NCBI RefSeq assembly: GCF_001432305.1
Contig: NZ_KQ483358.1
Coordinates: forward strand, 1,853,972 to 1,886,949
Direction: 5' to 3'
DNA from: Curvibacter sp. PAE-UM
GTDB taxonomy: Bacteria > Pseudomonadota > Gammaproteobacteria > Burkholderiales > Burkholderiaceae_C
Length of the DNA stretch: 32,978 nt
The notes below the pieces were generated by a model that was not told where the DNA came from, ran no database searches, and worked only from the letters and a program-made list of their open reading frames with translations. The translations under genes were made by a program, and so were the position numbers. Shown here one piece after another: positions 7,498-16,155 of the stretch (positions within the stretch are counted from its first letter, which is position 1; each line of letters starts with the position of its first letter).

Positions 7498-8502
7498 TCA
7501 GGGGGAGGGAACAGTATCAGTATCGCGCGCCAGGGCGCGGGTGCGGATGGTCTCGAAATCGGCGGGTACCGGGTGCAGGTCCAGGCGGCGGCCGGCCTTG
7601 GTGATCTGGCTGGGGGTGTCGTGGCCGATCAGGCCCGGCAGGCGGCGCGAGGCAGCGATCAGCCGCTCCAGGTCCACGCCCGTGTCGTAGTCCATGAGTT
7701 GCAGCGCATGCACCACTTCCTCGGTGCAGACATTGCCGGTGGCGCCCGGCGCATAGGGGCAGCCGCCGATGCCGCCCAGCGAGGCGTCGAAGCGGTCGGC
7801 CCCGGCATCGATGCCGGCCAGCACATTGGCCAGGCCCATGCCGCGCGTGTTGTGGAAATGCAGGGTCAGCTCGGTGCCCGGCCAGCGCTGGCGCGCCGCG
7901 TGCGTGAGCAATGCCACCTGGCCGGGGTAGGCCATGCCGGTGGTGTCGCACAGCGTGAGGCCGTGCACGCCCAGGTCGACGAAGCGCTGGGCCCAGGCCA
8001 GCACCGTGGGCTCCGACACATCGCCTTCCATCGGGCAGCCGAAGGCGCAGGACAGCGAGATGTTCACGGACACCTGCTGCGCCCGCGCCAGCTGCACCAC
8101 CTGCGCCAGGGCGGCGAAAGACTGCTCGCGTGTCATGCGCAGGTTGGCCAGGTTGTGGGTCTCGCTGGCCGACATCACCAGGTTGAACTCATCAGCGCGC
8201 GCTTCGATGGCGCGTTCGGCGCCGCGCAGATTGGGCACCAGCGCGCTGTAGACCACACCGTGGCGGCGTTCGATCTCGCGCAGCACGACCTCGGCGTCGC
8301 GCAGCGCGGGGATGGCCGTGGGCGAAGTGAAGGAGGTGACCTCGATCTTGGACAGGCCGGTGGCCGACAGCGCGTTGACCAGGGCGATCTTGTCTTCGGT
8401 GGGCACGAAGACGCATTCGGCCTGCAGGCCGTCGCGCGTACCGACTTCCTGCAGGTGGATACGGCGGCCGGCGCCATGCCAGAGGGAGGAGGTGATGTTC
8501 AT
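7498..8502 (-). CDS. Hydroxymethylglutaryl-CoA lyase-family protein
   Basis: A 334-residue member of the HMG-CoA lyase branch of the pyruvate-carboxyltransferase (TIM-barrel) family. HMG-CoA lyases split (S)-HMG-CoA to acetyl-CoA and acetoacetate with a divalent metal. The active-site parts are present: GTRDGLQ at 21-27 (Arg23, Asp24), metal ligands His215 and His217 in LTLHFHNTRGMGLAN, and the family loop GGIGGCPYAPGATGN at 243-257 with Cys248. It overlaps the upstream CoA-transferase gene by 4 bp (8499-8502), indicating coupling. With a CaiB-type transferase as partner, a different 3-hydroxy-3-methyl acyl-CoA such as a citramalyl-type thioester is also possible. The fold and chemistry are firm; the substrate is not. 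Confidence 0.9.
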   Translation of the reverse strand: MNITSSLWHGAGRRIHLQEVGTRDGLQAECVFVPTEDKIALVNALSATGLSKIEVTSFTSPTAIPALRDAEVVLREIERRHGVVYSALVPNLRGAERAIEARADEFNLVMSASETHNLANLRMTREQSFAALAQVVQLARAQQVSVNISLSCAFGCPMEGDVSEPTVLAWAQRFVDLGVHGLTLCDTTGMAYPGQVALLTHAARQRWPGTELTLHFHNTRGMGLANVLAGIDAGADRFDASLGGIGGCPYAPGATGNVCTEEVVHALQLMDYDTGVDLERLIAASRRLPGLIGHDTPSQITKAGRRLDLHPVPADFETIRTRALARDTDTVPSP

Positions 8503-9713
8503 GCCACGATGCCTTTCTCGCGCAGGGCGCGGATGTTGTCCGGCGACAGGCCCATCTGCTGCAACACGCTGTCGGTGTCGTCGCCCAGGTGGGGCGCGCT
8601 GCTGCGGATGGTGCCGGGCGTGCCCGAAAGCTTGGGCACGATGCCCGGCACGGCGATGTCGTCGCCATCGCGGGTGTGCTGGTTCAGGATCATGTCGCGC
8701 GCGCGGTAGTGCGGGTCCTCAAAAATGTCCTTGGCGGTGTACACGCGCCCGGCCGGCACGCGGGCCTGGCCCAGCGTGTCCAGCACCTCGACGATGCTGC
8801 GCGTCTGCGTCCAGGCACCGATGGCCGCGTCGATCTCGGCCACGCGCTTCACGCGCCCCGCGTTGTCAGCCAGGTCCGGGGCGTTGCCCAGGTCAGGCCG
8901 TCCGATGCTGTCCATCAGACGCTTGAAGATGCTGTCGCCGTTGCCGGCCACCAGCACATAGCCGTCACGGCAGGGGTAGGCGTTGGAGGGGGCGATGCCC
9001 GGCAGCGCGCTGCCCGCGGCCTCGCGCACCGCGCCGAAGGCGCTGTACTCGGGGATCAGGCTTTCCATCACGTTGAACACGGCTTCGTGCAACGCCACGT
9101 CGATCACCTGGCCGGCGCCGCCGTTGACCTTGCGGTGGTACAGGGCCATCAGCACGCCGAGGGTGCCATGCAACGCGGCCAGGGTGTCGCCGATGGACAC
9201 GCCCACACGCACCGGCACGCGGCCCGGCTCGGCGGTGAGGTGGCGCAGGCCGCCCATGGCCTCGCCGATGACGCCGAAGCCCGGCATGTCGCGGTAGGGG
9301 CCGGTCTGGCCGTAGCCGCTGATGCGCAGCATCACCAGGCCGGGGTTGATCTTTTTCAGATCGTCCCAGCCCATGCCCCAGCCCTCCAGCGTGCCGGGGC
9401 GGAAGTTCTCGATCAGCACATCGGCTTCAGCGATCAGCTGGCGCGCGAGGTCCTGCCCCTGCGGGTCACGTAGGTCCAGCGCAATGGAGCGCTTGTTGCG
9501 CGACTGCACCTGCCACCAGACCGAGGTGCCGCTCTTGATCATGCGCCAGTTGCGCAGCGGGTCGCCCGCACCGGGGGCTTCGATCTTGATCACGTCGGCG
9601 CCGAATTCGCCCAGGGTCTTGCCCGCAAACGGCCCGGCGATCAGCTGGCCCATCTCGATGACGCGCACGCCCTGCAGGGCGGCCGGCGTGAGCGCGGGTG
9701 GGGTGGTGGTCAT
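8499..9713 (-). CDS. CaiB/BaiF (family III) CoA-transferase
   Basis: A 404-residue family III CoA-transferase, which moves CoA between carboxylic acids (often from succinyl-CoA) through an aspartyl-CoA thioester. Landmarks: RVIEMGQLIAGPFAGKTLGEFGADVIKIE near 17-45, NKRSIALDL near 73-81, ENFRPGTLEGWG near 102-113 and GYGQTGPYRDMPGF near 133-146. Asp176 in VGVSIGDTLAALHG is the expected nucleophile. The frame extends upstream to 9752, but ATG at 9713 has AAGGAG five bases before it. It is the first gene of the - strand transferase-lyase-receptor unit, opposite a LysR gene. The sequence is reminiscent of the succinate-hydroxymethylglutarate/citramalate CoA-transferase group, which fits the lyase that follows; this substrate guess is inference. 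Confidence 0.92.
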   Translation of the reverse strand: MTTTPPALTPAALQGVRVIEMGQLIAGPFAGKTLGEFGADVIKIEAPGAGDPLRNWRMIKSGTSVWWQVQSRNKRSIALDLRDPQGQDLARQLIAEADVLIENFRPGTLEGWGMGWDDLKKINPGLVMLRISGYGQTGPYRDMPGFGVIGEAMGGLRHLTAEPGRVPVRVGVSIGDTLAALHGTLGVLMALYHRKVNGGAGQVIDVALHEAVFNVMESLIPEYSAFGAVREAAGSALPGIAPSNAYPCRDGYVLVAGNGDSIFKRLMDSIGRPDLGNAPDLADNAGRVKRVAEIDAAIGAWTQTRSIVEVLDTLGQARVPAGRVYTAKDIFEDPHYRARDMILNQHTRDGDDIAVPGIVPKLSGTPGTIRSSAPHLGDDTDSVLQQMGLSPDNIRALREKGIVA

Positions 9714-9781
9714 GGTGTCTCCTTCTCGAAACGAGATGATGAGCAAATGCACTCAGAGGGTAAATCAACGTTTTGCCATGC

Positions 9782-9804
9782 TGCCATCTCAAACGGAGAT
9801 GGCA
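9782..9804. promoter_or_regulatory. Perfect palindrome in the LysR/CoA-transferase divergent promoter region
   Basis: TGCCATCTC-AAACG-GAGATGGCA: two perfect 9-bp arms with a 5-base spacer, 29 bp before the LysR start and 68 bp before the CoA-transferase start. A further half-site TTTTGCCAT lies just upstream (9771-9779), giving three TGCCAT-type half-sites at roughly helical spacing. Divergent placement next to a LysR gene is the classic setting for a LysR activation and autoregulation site. Binding by this regulator is inferred. Confidence 0.7.
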
Positions 9805-9833
9805 AACCGCCGGGCATGGTCTAATCGGGCCCC

Positions 9834-10730
9834 ATGAAGCTCGATCCGGTCTCCCTGCGCCTGTTCGTCGCCGTGATGGAAGAGGGCACCATCGCCGAGG
9901 CCGCCACGCGCGAGCACATCGCCGCCTCGGCCGTGAGCAAGCGCCTGAGCGAGCTGGAGCAGACGCTGCAGACCGAACTCTTCGTGCGCAGCAACAAGGG
10001 CACCGAGCCCACCGCCGCGGCCTTCGCGCTGCTCAACCTGGCGCGCGGTGTGCTTAACGACCTGGACGGCATCCTGGCCCAGATGAGCGAATACGCCAGC
10101 GGCGTGCGCGGCCAGGTGCGGGTCTACGCCAACATCTCGGCCATCACGCAGTTCCTGCCGGCCGAGCTCAAGTCCTTCATGGAGCGTTACCCGCAGGTGC
10201 AGATCCACCTGCAGGAGCGCATCAGCTCGGTGATCGCCAAGGCGGTGGCCGACAACGCCGCCGACATCGGCATCCTCAACGACGGCAGCTACGGCGAGCA
10301 GTTCAGCCTGCTGCCCTACCACGACGACGAGCTGGTGGTGATCGCGCCGGCCGGCCACGCGCTCACGCGGCGCAAGTCGGTGAAGCTGGCGCAGGCGCTG
10401 GACTACGAAATGGTGGGGGCGCACCCCGGCAGCGCCATGATCAACCTGCTGACCAAGGCCGCGGCCGAGCTGGGCCGCCCGCTGCGCCTGCGCATCCAGG
10501 TCAGCAGCTACGACGCTTTGTGCCTGATGGTGGCGGCGGGGCTGGGCATCGGCGTGATGCCGCGCAAGAGTGCCCAGCTGTTCCTGCCCTCGCTCAAGAT
10601 CCGCTGCGTGTCGCTGGACGAGCCCTGGGCGGCGCGCAAGCTGGTGCTGTGCGTGCGCGACCTGGCGGCGCTGTCGCCGGCGGCACGGCTGCTGGTGCAG
10701 CACCTGGCCGCACCAGCAGAAAAGTCCTAA
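9834..10730 (+). CDS. LysR-family transcriptional regulator
   Basis: A 298-residue LysR regulator. Residues about 1-62 form the winged HTH ([19 protein letters not shown], then [23 protein letters not shown]). Residues about 90-295 form the periplasmic-binding-protein-like effector domain ([17 protein letters not shown], then [15 protein letters not shown]). It is transcribed away from the CoA-transferase/lyase/TctC unit across a 120-bp region with a perfect palindrome, so that unit is its likely target and a carboxylate or its CoA ester its likely inducer. The start has only a weak purine stretch before it. The 3' end overlaps the convergent miaA gene by 4 bp. Confidence 0.92.
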   Translation: MKLDPVSLRLFVAVMEEGTIAEAATREHIAASAVSKRLSELEQTLQTELFVRSNKGTEPTAAAFALLNLARGVLNDLDGILAQMSEYASGVRGQVRVYANISAITQFLPAELKSFMERYPQVQIHLQERISSVIAKAVADNAADIGILNDGSYGEQFSLLPYHDDELVVIAPAGHALTRRKSVKLAQALDYEMVGAHPGSAMINLLTKAAAELGRPLRLRIQVSSYDALCLMVAAGLGIGVMPRKSAQLFLPSLKIRCVSLDEPWAARKLVLCVRDLAALSPAARLLVQHLAAPAEKS

Positions 10731-11692
10731 GCCTCCTGCTGCCAGGCCAGGGCGATCTGCAGCACCTGCTGCAGCGCATCGGGCGCGTCGCAGGCCACCA
10801 CGCGGCGCTGCGGCATGGAACGCAACCAGGTGATCTGGCGCTTAGCCAGCTGGCGCGTGGCGTAGATGCCGCGCTCGCGCAGCTCGCCCATCGGGAAGAC
10901 GCCGTCCAGCGCCTCCCAGGCCTGGCGGTAACCCACACAGCGCATGGACGGCAGCTCGGCGTGCAGGTCGCCGCGCGCGCGCAGGCGCTGCACCTCGTCC
11001 AGCAGGCCGCCGGCCAGCATGGCGTCGAAGCGCAGGGCAATGCGCTCGTGCAGCCAGGCCCGGTCAGCCGGCTCCAAAGAGATCAGCGTGGTGGCCTTCA
11101 TGGCGGCCGAAGGCTGGGCATCGTCTTTGCGTTTGTGGAAGGACGACAGGGGAAGTCCGGAGACGCGGTACACCTCCAGCGCGCGCTGGATGCGCTGCGC
11201 GTCGGCGGGGGCCAGGCGCGCGGCGGTCACCGGGTCCACGCGCATGAGTTCGGCGTGCAGCGCGGGCCAGCCACGGGCTTGCGCTTCGGCTTCGATCTGT
11301 GCGCGCACCTGCGCATCGGCCTTGGGCATGTCGTCGATGCCGTCAAACAGCGCCTTGAAGTAGAGCATGGTGCCGCCCACCAGCAGCGGGTGCCTGCCGC
11401 GTGCGTGGATGGCGTACATGAGCTCCGTGGCGTCGTACACGAACTCGGCCGCGCTGTAGGCCTGCAGCGGGTCGCGGATGTCGATCAGGTGGTGCGGCAC
11501 CGCGGCCAGTTCGGCGGCGCTGGGCTTGGCCGTGCCGATGTCCATGCCGCGGTAGACCAGGGCCGAATCGACACTGATGATCTCCACCGGCAACTTCGCC
11601 GCAATGGCCAGCGCGGCCGCGGTCTTGCCGCTGGCCGTCGGCCCGGCCAAAGCCAGGCAGCGTGGCAGATCAGTGCTCGCTGCTTTTTCCAT
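10727..11692 (-). CDS. miaA: tRNA dimethylallyltransferase
   Basis: A 321-residue MiaA, which transfers the dimethylallyl group to N6 of A37 in tRNAs that read codons starting with U, the first step towards ms2i6A. The P-loop GPTASGKT is at 17-24, followed by [20 protein letters not shown] near 38-57 (substrate-binding Asp42 context) and HHLID near 67-71. The [16 protein letters not shown] segment lies near 166-183, and [13 protein letters not shown] in the C-terminal half. Length is normal. Its start lies 23 bp inside the MFS gene, so the two are co-transcribed, and it converges on the LysR gene with a 4-bp overlap. MiaA commonly lies beside mutL in proteobacteria; here mutL is about 6.9 kb away. 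Confidence 0.96.
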   Translation of the reverse strand: MEKAASTDLPRCLALAGPTASGKTAAALAIAAKLPVEIISVDSALVYRGMDIGTAKPSAAELAAVPHHLIDIRDPLQAYSAAEFVYDATELMYAIHARGRHPLLVGGTMLYFKALFDGIDDMPKADAQVRAQIEAEAQARGWPALHAELMRVDPVTAARLAPADAQRIQRALEVYRVSGLPLSSFHKRKDDAQPSAAMKATTLISLEPADRAWLHERIALRFDAMLAGGLLDEVQRLRARGDLHAELPSMRCVGYRQAWEALDGVFPMGELRERGIYATRQLAKRQITWLRSMPQRRVVACDAPDALQQVLQIALAWQQEA

Positions 11693-12887
11693 GCTTTTGC
11701 ACCAGGGTCCAGGCCGCCAGGGCGATCATCACGCTCCAGAAGCACACGCCGTACATCAGGGGTCGCACGGTGCCATCCATGGCCGTGCCCAGCCAGTGGC
11801 CGACGATGAAGGACGTCACCGCCATCAGGAAACCGTTGAGCGCCGAGGCCGCACCCGCGGCATAGGGAAAGGGGCCGACGGCGCCGCTCTGGCTGCAGGG
11901 CTGGTGCACGCCGTGCGCCAGCATGAAGAGGTAGAAGGGCAGCATGATGGCCCAGCCATTGTGCAGGCCGGTCAGCGCGAAGATGCCCATCAGCGTGCCG
12001 CCCGTGAGCGTGAACCCCGCCGCCAGGGCCACCGAGCGCCGCACGCCCAGGCGCGGCAGCAGGCGCCGGCAGGCCAGCGTGCCCAGGATGTAGGTGAGGG
12101 ACACCGTGGCCATGATGAAGCCGTAAGCCGGCCGCGACAGACCCAGCACGTCGATGAAGACGAAGGACGAGGAGGCCAGCACCGTGAACAGCCCGCCGTA
12201 GGAAGCAGCCGAGAGCGCGGACCAGGCCCAGAAGGTCGGGTGGCGCACGATACCGCGCCAGGTCTGCAGCAGCGTGGCCGGCTGCAGGGCCTGCGGGTTC
12301 TTCTGCTTCACGGTCTCCTCGAAGCGCCAGGCCACCAGGGCCAGCGTGGCCGCGCCGAACACCGAGAGCGCCAGCAGGGCGATGCGCCAGCCGGCCCAGC
12401 CCGAGAGCACGCCGCCCAGCGGCCCGCTGAGGCAGGCGATCACGCCCAGGCCGGTCAGGCCCTTGGACATCATGCGTGCGCCCTCCACGGGCTTGTACAG
12501 GTCGCGCACGATGGCGCGCGCGCACATCACGCCCGCGCCCATGGCCACGCCCTGCAGCACGCGCGCCAGGATCAGCAGTTCCATGGTGGGCGCCAGCGTG
12601 CTGACCACCGAGGCCAGCACATAGGCCCCCAGGCCCCAGAGCAGGATGGGCCGGCGGCCAAAGCGGTCCGACAGCGGGCCCCAGACCAGCTGCGAGATCC
12701 CGAAGGCCAGCAACAGCGCGGTGAGCGTGAGCTGCGCCTGCGGCAGCGTGGCACCGAAGCCCGCAGTCAGCGCGGGCAGGGCAGGCAGGTAGAGGTCGGT
12801 GGTGATCGGCTGCAGCCCCAGCAGCAGGGACAGGAAAAGCACGATCAGGGCGGGGGACATGGCGGTGGCAGGGGCCGGGGCAGACAT
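11670..12887 (-). CDS. Bcr/CflA-type MFS drug-efflux transporter
   Basis: A 405-residue major-facilitator protein with twelve predicted helices. The N-terminal segment [25 protein letters not shown] is typical of the Bcr/CflA branch (12-TM drug:H+ antiporters). Loop 2-3 carries motif [17 protein letters not shown], near 71-86. Motif C-like G.LSG..GPLGG is seen in helix 5. Likely exports small hydrophobic antibiotics or metabolites across the inner membrane; the substrate cannot be read. The start at 12887 has no strong Shine-Dalgarno sequence, and an alternative ATG nine codons later is possible. It overlaps miaA by 23 bp and is divergent from the AT-rich orphan gene. Confidence 0.9.
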   Translation of the reverse strand: MSAPAPATAMSPALIVLFLSLLLGLQPITTDLYLPALPALTAGFGATLPQAQLTLTALLLAFGISQLVWGPLSDRFGRRPILLWGLGAYVLASVVSTLAPTMELLILARVLQGVAMGAGVMCARAIVRDLYKPVEGARMMSKGLTGLGVIACLSGPLGGVLSGWAGWRIALLALSVFGAATLALVAWRFEETVKQKNPQALQPATLLQTWRGIVRHPTFWAWSALSAASYGGLFTVLASSSFVFIDVLGLSRPAYGFIMATVSLTYILGTLACRRLLPRLGVRRSVALAAGFTLTGGTLMGIFALTGLHNGWAIMLPFYLFMLAHGVHQPCSQSGAVGPFPYAAGAASALNGFLMAVTSFIVGHWLGTAMDGTVRPLMYGVCFWSVMIALAAWTLVQKHGKSSEH

Positions 12888-12918
12888 CCGGTCGAGGGTA
12901 GCAGATCAGTTGACTCAT

Positions 12919-12934
12919 TCCCCCGTTTGGGGGA
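12919..12934. promoter_or_regulatory. Palindrome TCCCCC-GTTT-GGGGGA in divergent intergenic region
   Basis: Perfect 6-bp arms with a GTTT spacer, in the 112-bp gap between the MFS exporter (- strand) and the orphan gene starting at 13000. It could be an operator for either gene or for both; no dedicated regulator gene is adjacent. Confidence 0.4.
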
Positions 12935-12960
12935 TAGGCAAGTTCGAGAGTGGCAGCTAG

Positions 12961-12980
12961 GATGCAGCGAAGCCTGCATC
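12961..12980. promoter_or_regulatory. Hairpin GATGCAG-CGAAGC-CTGCATC before the orphan gene
   Basis: Perfect 7-bp inverted repeat with a 6-base loop, ending 19 bp before the ATG at 13000. It would fall in the 5' leader and could be an operator or an mRNA hairpin. Function not determinable. Confidence 0.4.
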
Positions 12981-12999
12981 ACTTCAGGGATGGATCTGC

Positions 13000-13488
13000 A
13001 TGTCTCGCGTCAAACTAATTGTTCTGATATTACTTGCCATAGCTGCATTGACAGCCGCTGGGTTTTTCCTTTATCCAAGTCCACAAACCACCAGCTTCAC
13101 ATTGCCAGATACGCCGGAGAGACGGTTTCTTGCGGAGGAGCAGGCGAGGTGCGCCGGGATTTTTCACGTATTTCGTGTTACGTTGAAAAAAGGGACTTCT
13201 TACTACGAAGAGTTCAACAAAGAATACACCGATGCCTATGTACGTCACGCGACTGCTGCGGCCAAGTTGCACTTTGATGAAGAAACGTCAACGGCACAGA
13301 TACACCAAGCCTCGCTTGCACTTGGGAAACGGCTCGAGGAGATCGTTGCTCGAAATGATGATGTAAAAAATAAAATAAAAGATGTAAAAACGATCGAGGA
13401 TGCAGAGACGAGTGAGTGCCAAAGAGTCGAATTGAAAACCATTGCATTCGTCGAGCGTGCACTTCAGGCGCACGCGGCTAGACGCTGA
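13000..13488 (+). CDS. AT-rich orphan: membrane-anchored hypothetical protein, 162 aa
   Basis: No family recognised. Residues 1-3 are a short basic end and 5-25 a hydrophobic segment (signal anchor or uncleaved signal), followed by a 135-residue charged, helix-rich domain. That domain contains exactly two cysteines (Cys51 and Cys140), which could form a periplasmic disulfide. A Lys/Asp-rich stretch near 119-136 may be a coiled coil. GC content is far below the neighbours: about 37% over 13321-13380 and 48% over 13201-13260, with the lysine-coding runs AAAAAATAAAATAAAA. A weak AGGGA precedes the ATG. The base use suggests acquisition from another lineage. The product is predicted to sit in the inner membrane facing the periplasm. 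Confidence 0.75.
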   Translation: MSRVKLIVLILLAIAALTAAGFFLYPSPQTTSFTLPDTPERRFLAEEQARCAGIFHVFRVTLKKGTSYYEEFNKEYTDAYVRHATAAAKLHFDEETSTAQIHQASLALGKRLEEIVARNDDVKNKIKDVKTIEDAETSECQRVELKTIAFVERALQAHAARR

Positions 13489-13540
13489 CCAGTAGCTTGA
13501 TGCAAGCCTGTTTTTGAGTCAGCAACCTGGGTTGGATTTG

Positions 13541-14392
13541 TCAGCGCAGCCCGAAGAGCTCGTTGATTGCCACCCTGTACTGCGACTGTCCCACCGAGTT
13601 GGTGTTGTGGTGCGAGCCGCCTTCCACCAGCACGAAGGCCTTGCGGCCCGTGGCGGCATCGAAGAGCTTGCGGCCCAGGTCGGGCGGGATCAGCTTGTCG
13701 TTGGCGCCGTGCACCACCAGCAGGGGCGAGCCGATGTCGGGCACGCGTTTCACGGCCTCGAAGCGCTGGGTGATCAGCGGGCCCACGGGTAGCCAGCCCC
13801 ACTTGAAAGTACTGACCACGTCGGGGATGGAGGTGAAGGTGCCTTCGACCAGGGTGCCGACTTCGTCTTCCACCTGCGCCGCCAGCTCGATGGCGATGGC
13901 GCCGCCCAGGGAGTGGCCGAAGATGTAGCGCGGCCGACCGGGGTATTGCCGGCCCAGCCAGTCCCAGGCGGCGCGCGCGTCCTCGTAGGCCAGGGTTTCC
14001 GAGGGCAGCTCGGGCGTGCTCTTGCCAAAACCGCGGTAGTCCACCGCCAGCACCGAGAAGCCCAGCTCCTGCATGCGGCGCGCGCGGAAGGCCGAGCCCA
14101 CCACGTTGAAACGCGCGCCGTGCAGGTAGAGCAGCACCGGAGCATTGGACTTGCGGGCCAGGTCCGGGTGGGCCAGCCACAGGCCGTGCAGCTTGACCGG
14201 CTGGCCGGTCTCGCGCGAGGTGAAGTTGACCCACACATCCTTCATGCCCTGGGCGGCCTCGTCGCCGCGCCACCAGCTGCGGTCCGAGGGCTGGAAGATC
14301 CAGGTGCGCTGGCGTTCGTCCAGCGTGGCGCAGCCGGTGACCGCTGCAACCACGGACAGCAGGGCCAGAACAAGGAGGAACCAGCGTTTCAT
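13541..14392 (-). CDS. Alpha/beta-hydrolase lipoprotein
   Basis: A 283-residue lipid-anchored alpha/beta hydrolase (FrsA/BEM46-like serine hydrolase). The lipobox VTGC puts the lipidated Cys at residue 21. The catalytic triad can be placed: Ser161 in GHSLGG, Asp232 in HGANDKLIP and His261 or His262 in EGGSHHN. An oxyanion-hole HG motif lies at 91-92, and VDYRGFGKS near 118-125 is the usual strand-turn. Likely an esterase or thioesterase on the outer face of a membrane; substrate unknown. Codons 17-33 are duplicated in degraded form at 16620-16667, immediately after a duplicated mutL 3' end. This implies the gene once followed mutL directly. Confidence 0.88.
   Translation of the reverse strand: MKRWFLLVLALLSVVAAVTGCATLDERQRTWIFQPSDRSWWRGDEAAQGMKDVWVNFTSRETGQPVKLHGLWLAHPDLARKSNAPVLLYLHGARFNVVGSAFRARRMQELGFSVLAVDYRGFGKSTPELPSETLAYEDARAAWDWLGRQYPGRPRYIFGHSLGGAIAIELAAQVEDEVGTLVEGTFTSIPDVVSTFKWGWLPVGPLITQRFEAVKRVPDIGSPLLVVHGANDKLIPPDLGRKLFDAATGRKAFVLVEGGSHHNTNSVGQSQYRVAINELFGLR
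14287..14335. repeat. Direct-repeat copy 1 of the hydrolase 5' segment
   Basis: This 49-bp stretch inside the alpha/beta-hydrolase gene recurs at 16620-16667 with a few substitutions and one missing base. The two copies are in direct orientation and bracket the lipoprotein and rhodanese genes. Confidence 0.85.
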
Positions 14393-14608
14393 GAGGGAGT
14401 GGGAGGCGGTGTGCGCACTCGGAGTTCCATGCAGGATACGGCAAACCGCTTGTCCCCAAGCCTCCTGCGGTCTCGCCAGGCCCGGCCGTGATCGACCGCG
14501 TTACAACTTCAAACCGCCGGCCCGGTGGGCGCCACCTAGAATGTCCCGGCGTTGCCGAGGCGCCGCCGCTGGCAACGATTCATTCAACATCAACAACGAG
14601 GGGGCGAT

Positions 14609-16021
14609 ATGGCGTGGACTGTGTGGCGTGCCGTGGCATGTTCGGGGCTGGTCGTGCTGGCGGGTTGTGCCAGCACCGCGGGCGGGGTGCGGCAGCTGGT
14701 GCTGTCCGATGACGGCTTGTCGGAGATCGAGGCGCCGCGCTCGTGGGAGACGCGGCCCAACTTCTCGGCCAATGCCGACATCCGGCTGGCCGACGCCATG
14801 GGCGACAACTACCTGCTGGTCAACACCTACCTGCCCGAAGACACCCGCGAGATGCCGCTGGACGAGTTCGGCAGCCGCCTGAGCGGCGCGCTGCTGAAGA
14901 AGATGGACCAGGGCCGGATGTCGGCCCCGCGCGCGCTGAAGCTTGGCGAGCGCCCGGCCATCGAGTACGAACTGCGGACGAAGGCCGGTGACGCGGCCAT
15001 CGTCTACCTGAGCACGGTGGTTGAAGGCGCCAGTGCCCGCTACCACCTGATCGCCTGGACCGTCGCTGACGGCGATCTGGCCGGCCTGCGGCAGGTGATG
15101 GCCACCTTCCGTGAATCGGCGGCGCGGCGCGCGGGCGTGGAGCGCGTCCCGCTGGTGTTCGACTGGCCGCAGCGTCTCAAGTCGCAGGCCAGCTTCCAGC
15201 TCAAGTCGAGCAAGCGCGGCGAGCAATACGAAATGCGGGGTGAAAGCCAGATGTCGCTGAAGCCCGCGGGCGAGGACGAGCTGCTGGTCAGCACCCGTGT
15301 CACCAGGCACCAGCTGTCCGGCGCGCTGGGTGGCGGCCAGGACAAGGAGAAGGAAGCGTATCTGCAGAGCGTGGTCAAGGCCACGCTGACCGAGCTGCCG
15401 GACTACGTGGTCAACACCGATGGCGAATTTGTGCGCATCGAAAACCTGCAGGCCTACCATCGCCGCGTGCAGGAAGCCCTGCTCAAGGGCCTGCCGACCG
15501 GAAACCGCGACGCCCATGCCAAGGCGCGCCAGATGGTGCAGAGCATGCTGACCGAGGAGACACTGGCAGTTTCGCTGCAGGGTGAGTGGGACCAGCTGGT
15601 GGGCAACTGGGCCGGCGGCTCCTATGCCCCGGGCCAGACCTACAGCTTCACCGTACCCTACCAGGCGCCTGCGCTGGAGCGGCGCAGCTTTCCCATGCTG
15701 ATGACCCAGCAGTTGGTCGGCCACGTGCCCTGTCACGCCGCCGCCAAGGGCAAGGCCTGTGTGCGCCTGCTGCAGACCACCCGGGTGGCCGGCCCCGAGT
15801 ACACGCAGGCCATGAGTGACTACGTGCGCAAAACCGCGGGCGGCGACGTCCGGGTCACCGAGATGGAAGTGATCTCCACCGTCGAACTGATCGCCGACCC
15901 CAAGACCTTGCTGCCCTATGCGACGAGCAAGAAGGAGACCAAGCGCGTGACGGTCAGCGCTGGCGGCAGCAGCAGGACCAGCGAGGACGTCAAGGAGACG
16001 TCCTCCAGCTACCGTTACTGA
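14609..16021 (+). CDS. Putative lipoprotein with DcrB/PsbP-like N-terminal region
   Basis: A 470-residue lipoprotein of unknown function. The lipobox VLAGC gives a lipidated Cys at residue 20. After it, residues about 45-170 read like the DcrB/PsbP-like fold found in bacterial envelope proteins: NFSANADIRLADAMGDNYLL, then LDEFGSRLSGALLKKM, and later AWTVADGDLAGLRQVMATF. The remaining 300 residues hold a beta-rich part with VPCHAAAKGKACVRLLQT (possible disulfide), and the Ser-rich tail ends in SSSYRY. The frame is open upstream to 14552, but ATG at 14609 gives the lipoprotein signal and has GAGG about 10 bases before it. No partner gene is evident. It belongs to the segment bracketed by hydrolase-fragment repeats. 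The DcrB-like reading is tentative. Confidence 0.78.
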   Translation: MAWTVWRAVACSGLVVLAGCASTAGGVRQLVLSDDGLSEIEAPRSWETRPNFSANADIRLADAMGDNYLLVNTYLPEDTREMPLDEFGSRLSGALLKKMDQGRMSAPRALKLGERPAIEYELRTKAGDAAIVYLSTVVEGASARYHLIAWTVADGDLAGLRQVMATFRESAARRAGVERVPLVFDWPQRLKSQASFQLKSSKRGEQYEMRGESQMSLKPAGEDELLVSTRVTRHQLSGALGGGQDKEKEAYLQSVVKATLTELPDYVVNTDGEFVRIENLQAYHRRVQEALLKGLPTGNRDAHAKARQMVQSMLTEETLAVSLQGEWDQLVGNWAGGSYAPGQTYSFTVPYQAPALERRSFPMLMTQQLVGHVPCHAAAKGKACVRLLQTTRVAGPEYTQAMSDYVRKTAGGDVRVTEMEVISTVELIADPKTLLPYATSKKETKRVTVSAGGSSRTSEDVKETSSSYRY

Positions 16022-16059
16022 GAGGGTGAGCGGCCACGCTCGAAAAACCCTCACCCTCT
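16021..16059 (+). terminator. Long-loop hairpin after the lipoprotein gene
   Basis: AGAGGGTGAG (16021-16030) pairs perfectly with CTCACCCTCT (16050-16059) across a 19-base loop, starting in the stop codon of the lipoprotein gene. There is no T tract, so this is a candidate terminator or 3' stabiliser only. Confidence 0.5.
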
Positions 16060-16072
16060 GAGCCCCGGCGGG

Positions 16073-16092
16073 CATCACCCGTTCGGGTGATG
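16073..16092. promoter_or_regulatory. Palindrome CATCACCCG-TT-CGGGTGATG before the rhodanese gene
   Basis: A perfect palindrome with 9-bp arms and a 2-base centre, 63 bp before the rhodanese ATG. It could be an operator for the rhodanese gene or a second hairpin ending the upstream transcript. Confidence 0.45.
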
Positions 16093-16155
16093 GTGGCCGG
16101 CGCAGGGGCGGGCTAGGATGCCAGGTCTCTGTCCTTCGCGCCTTGCGCTGCTGCC

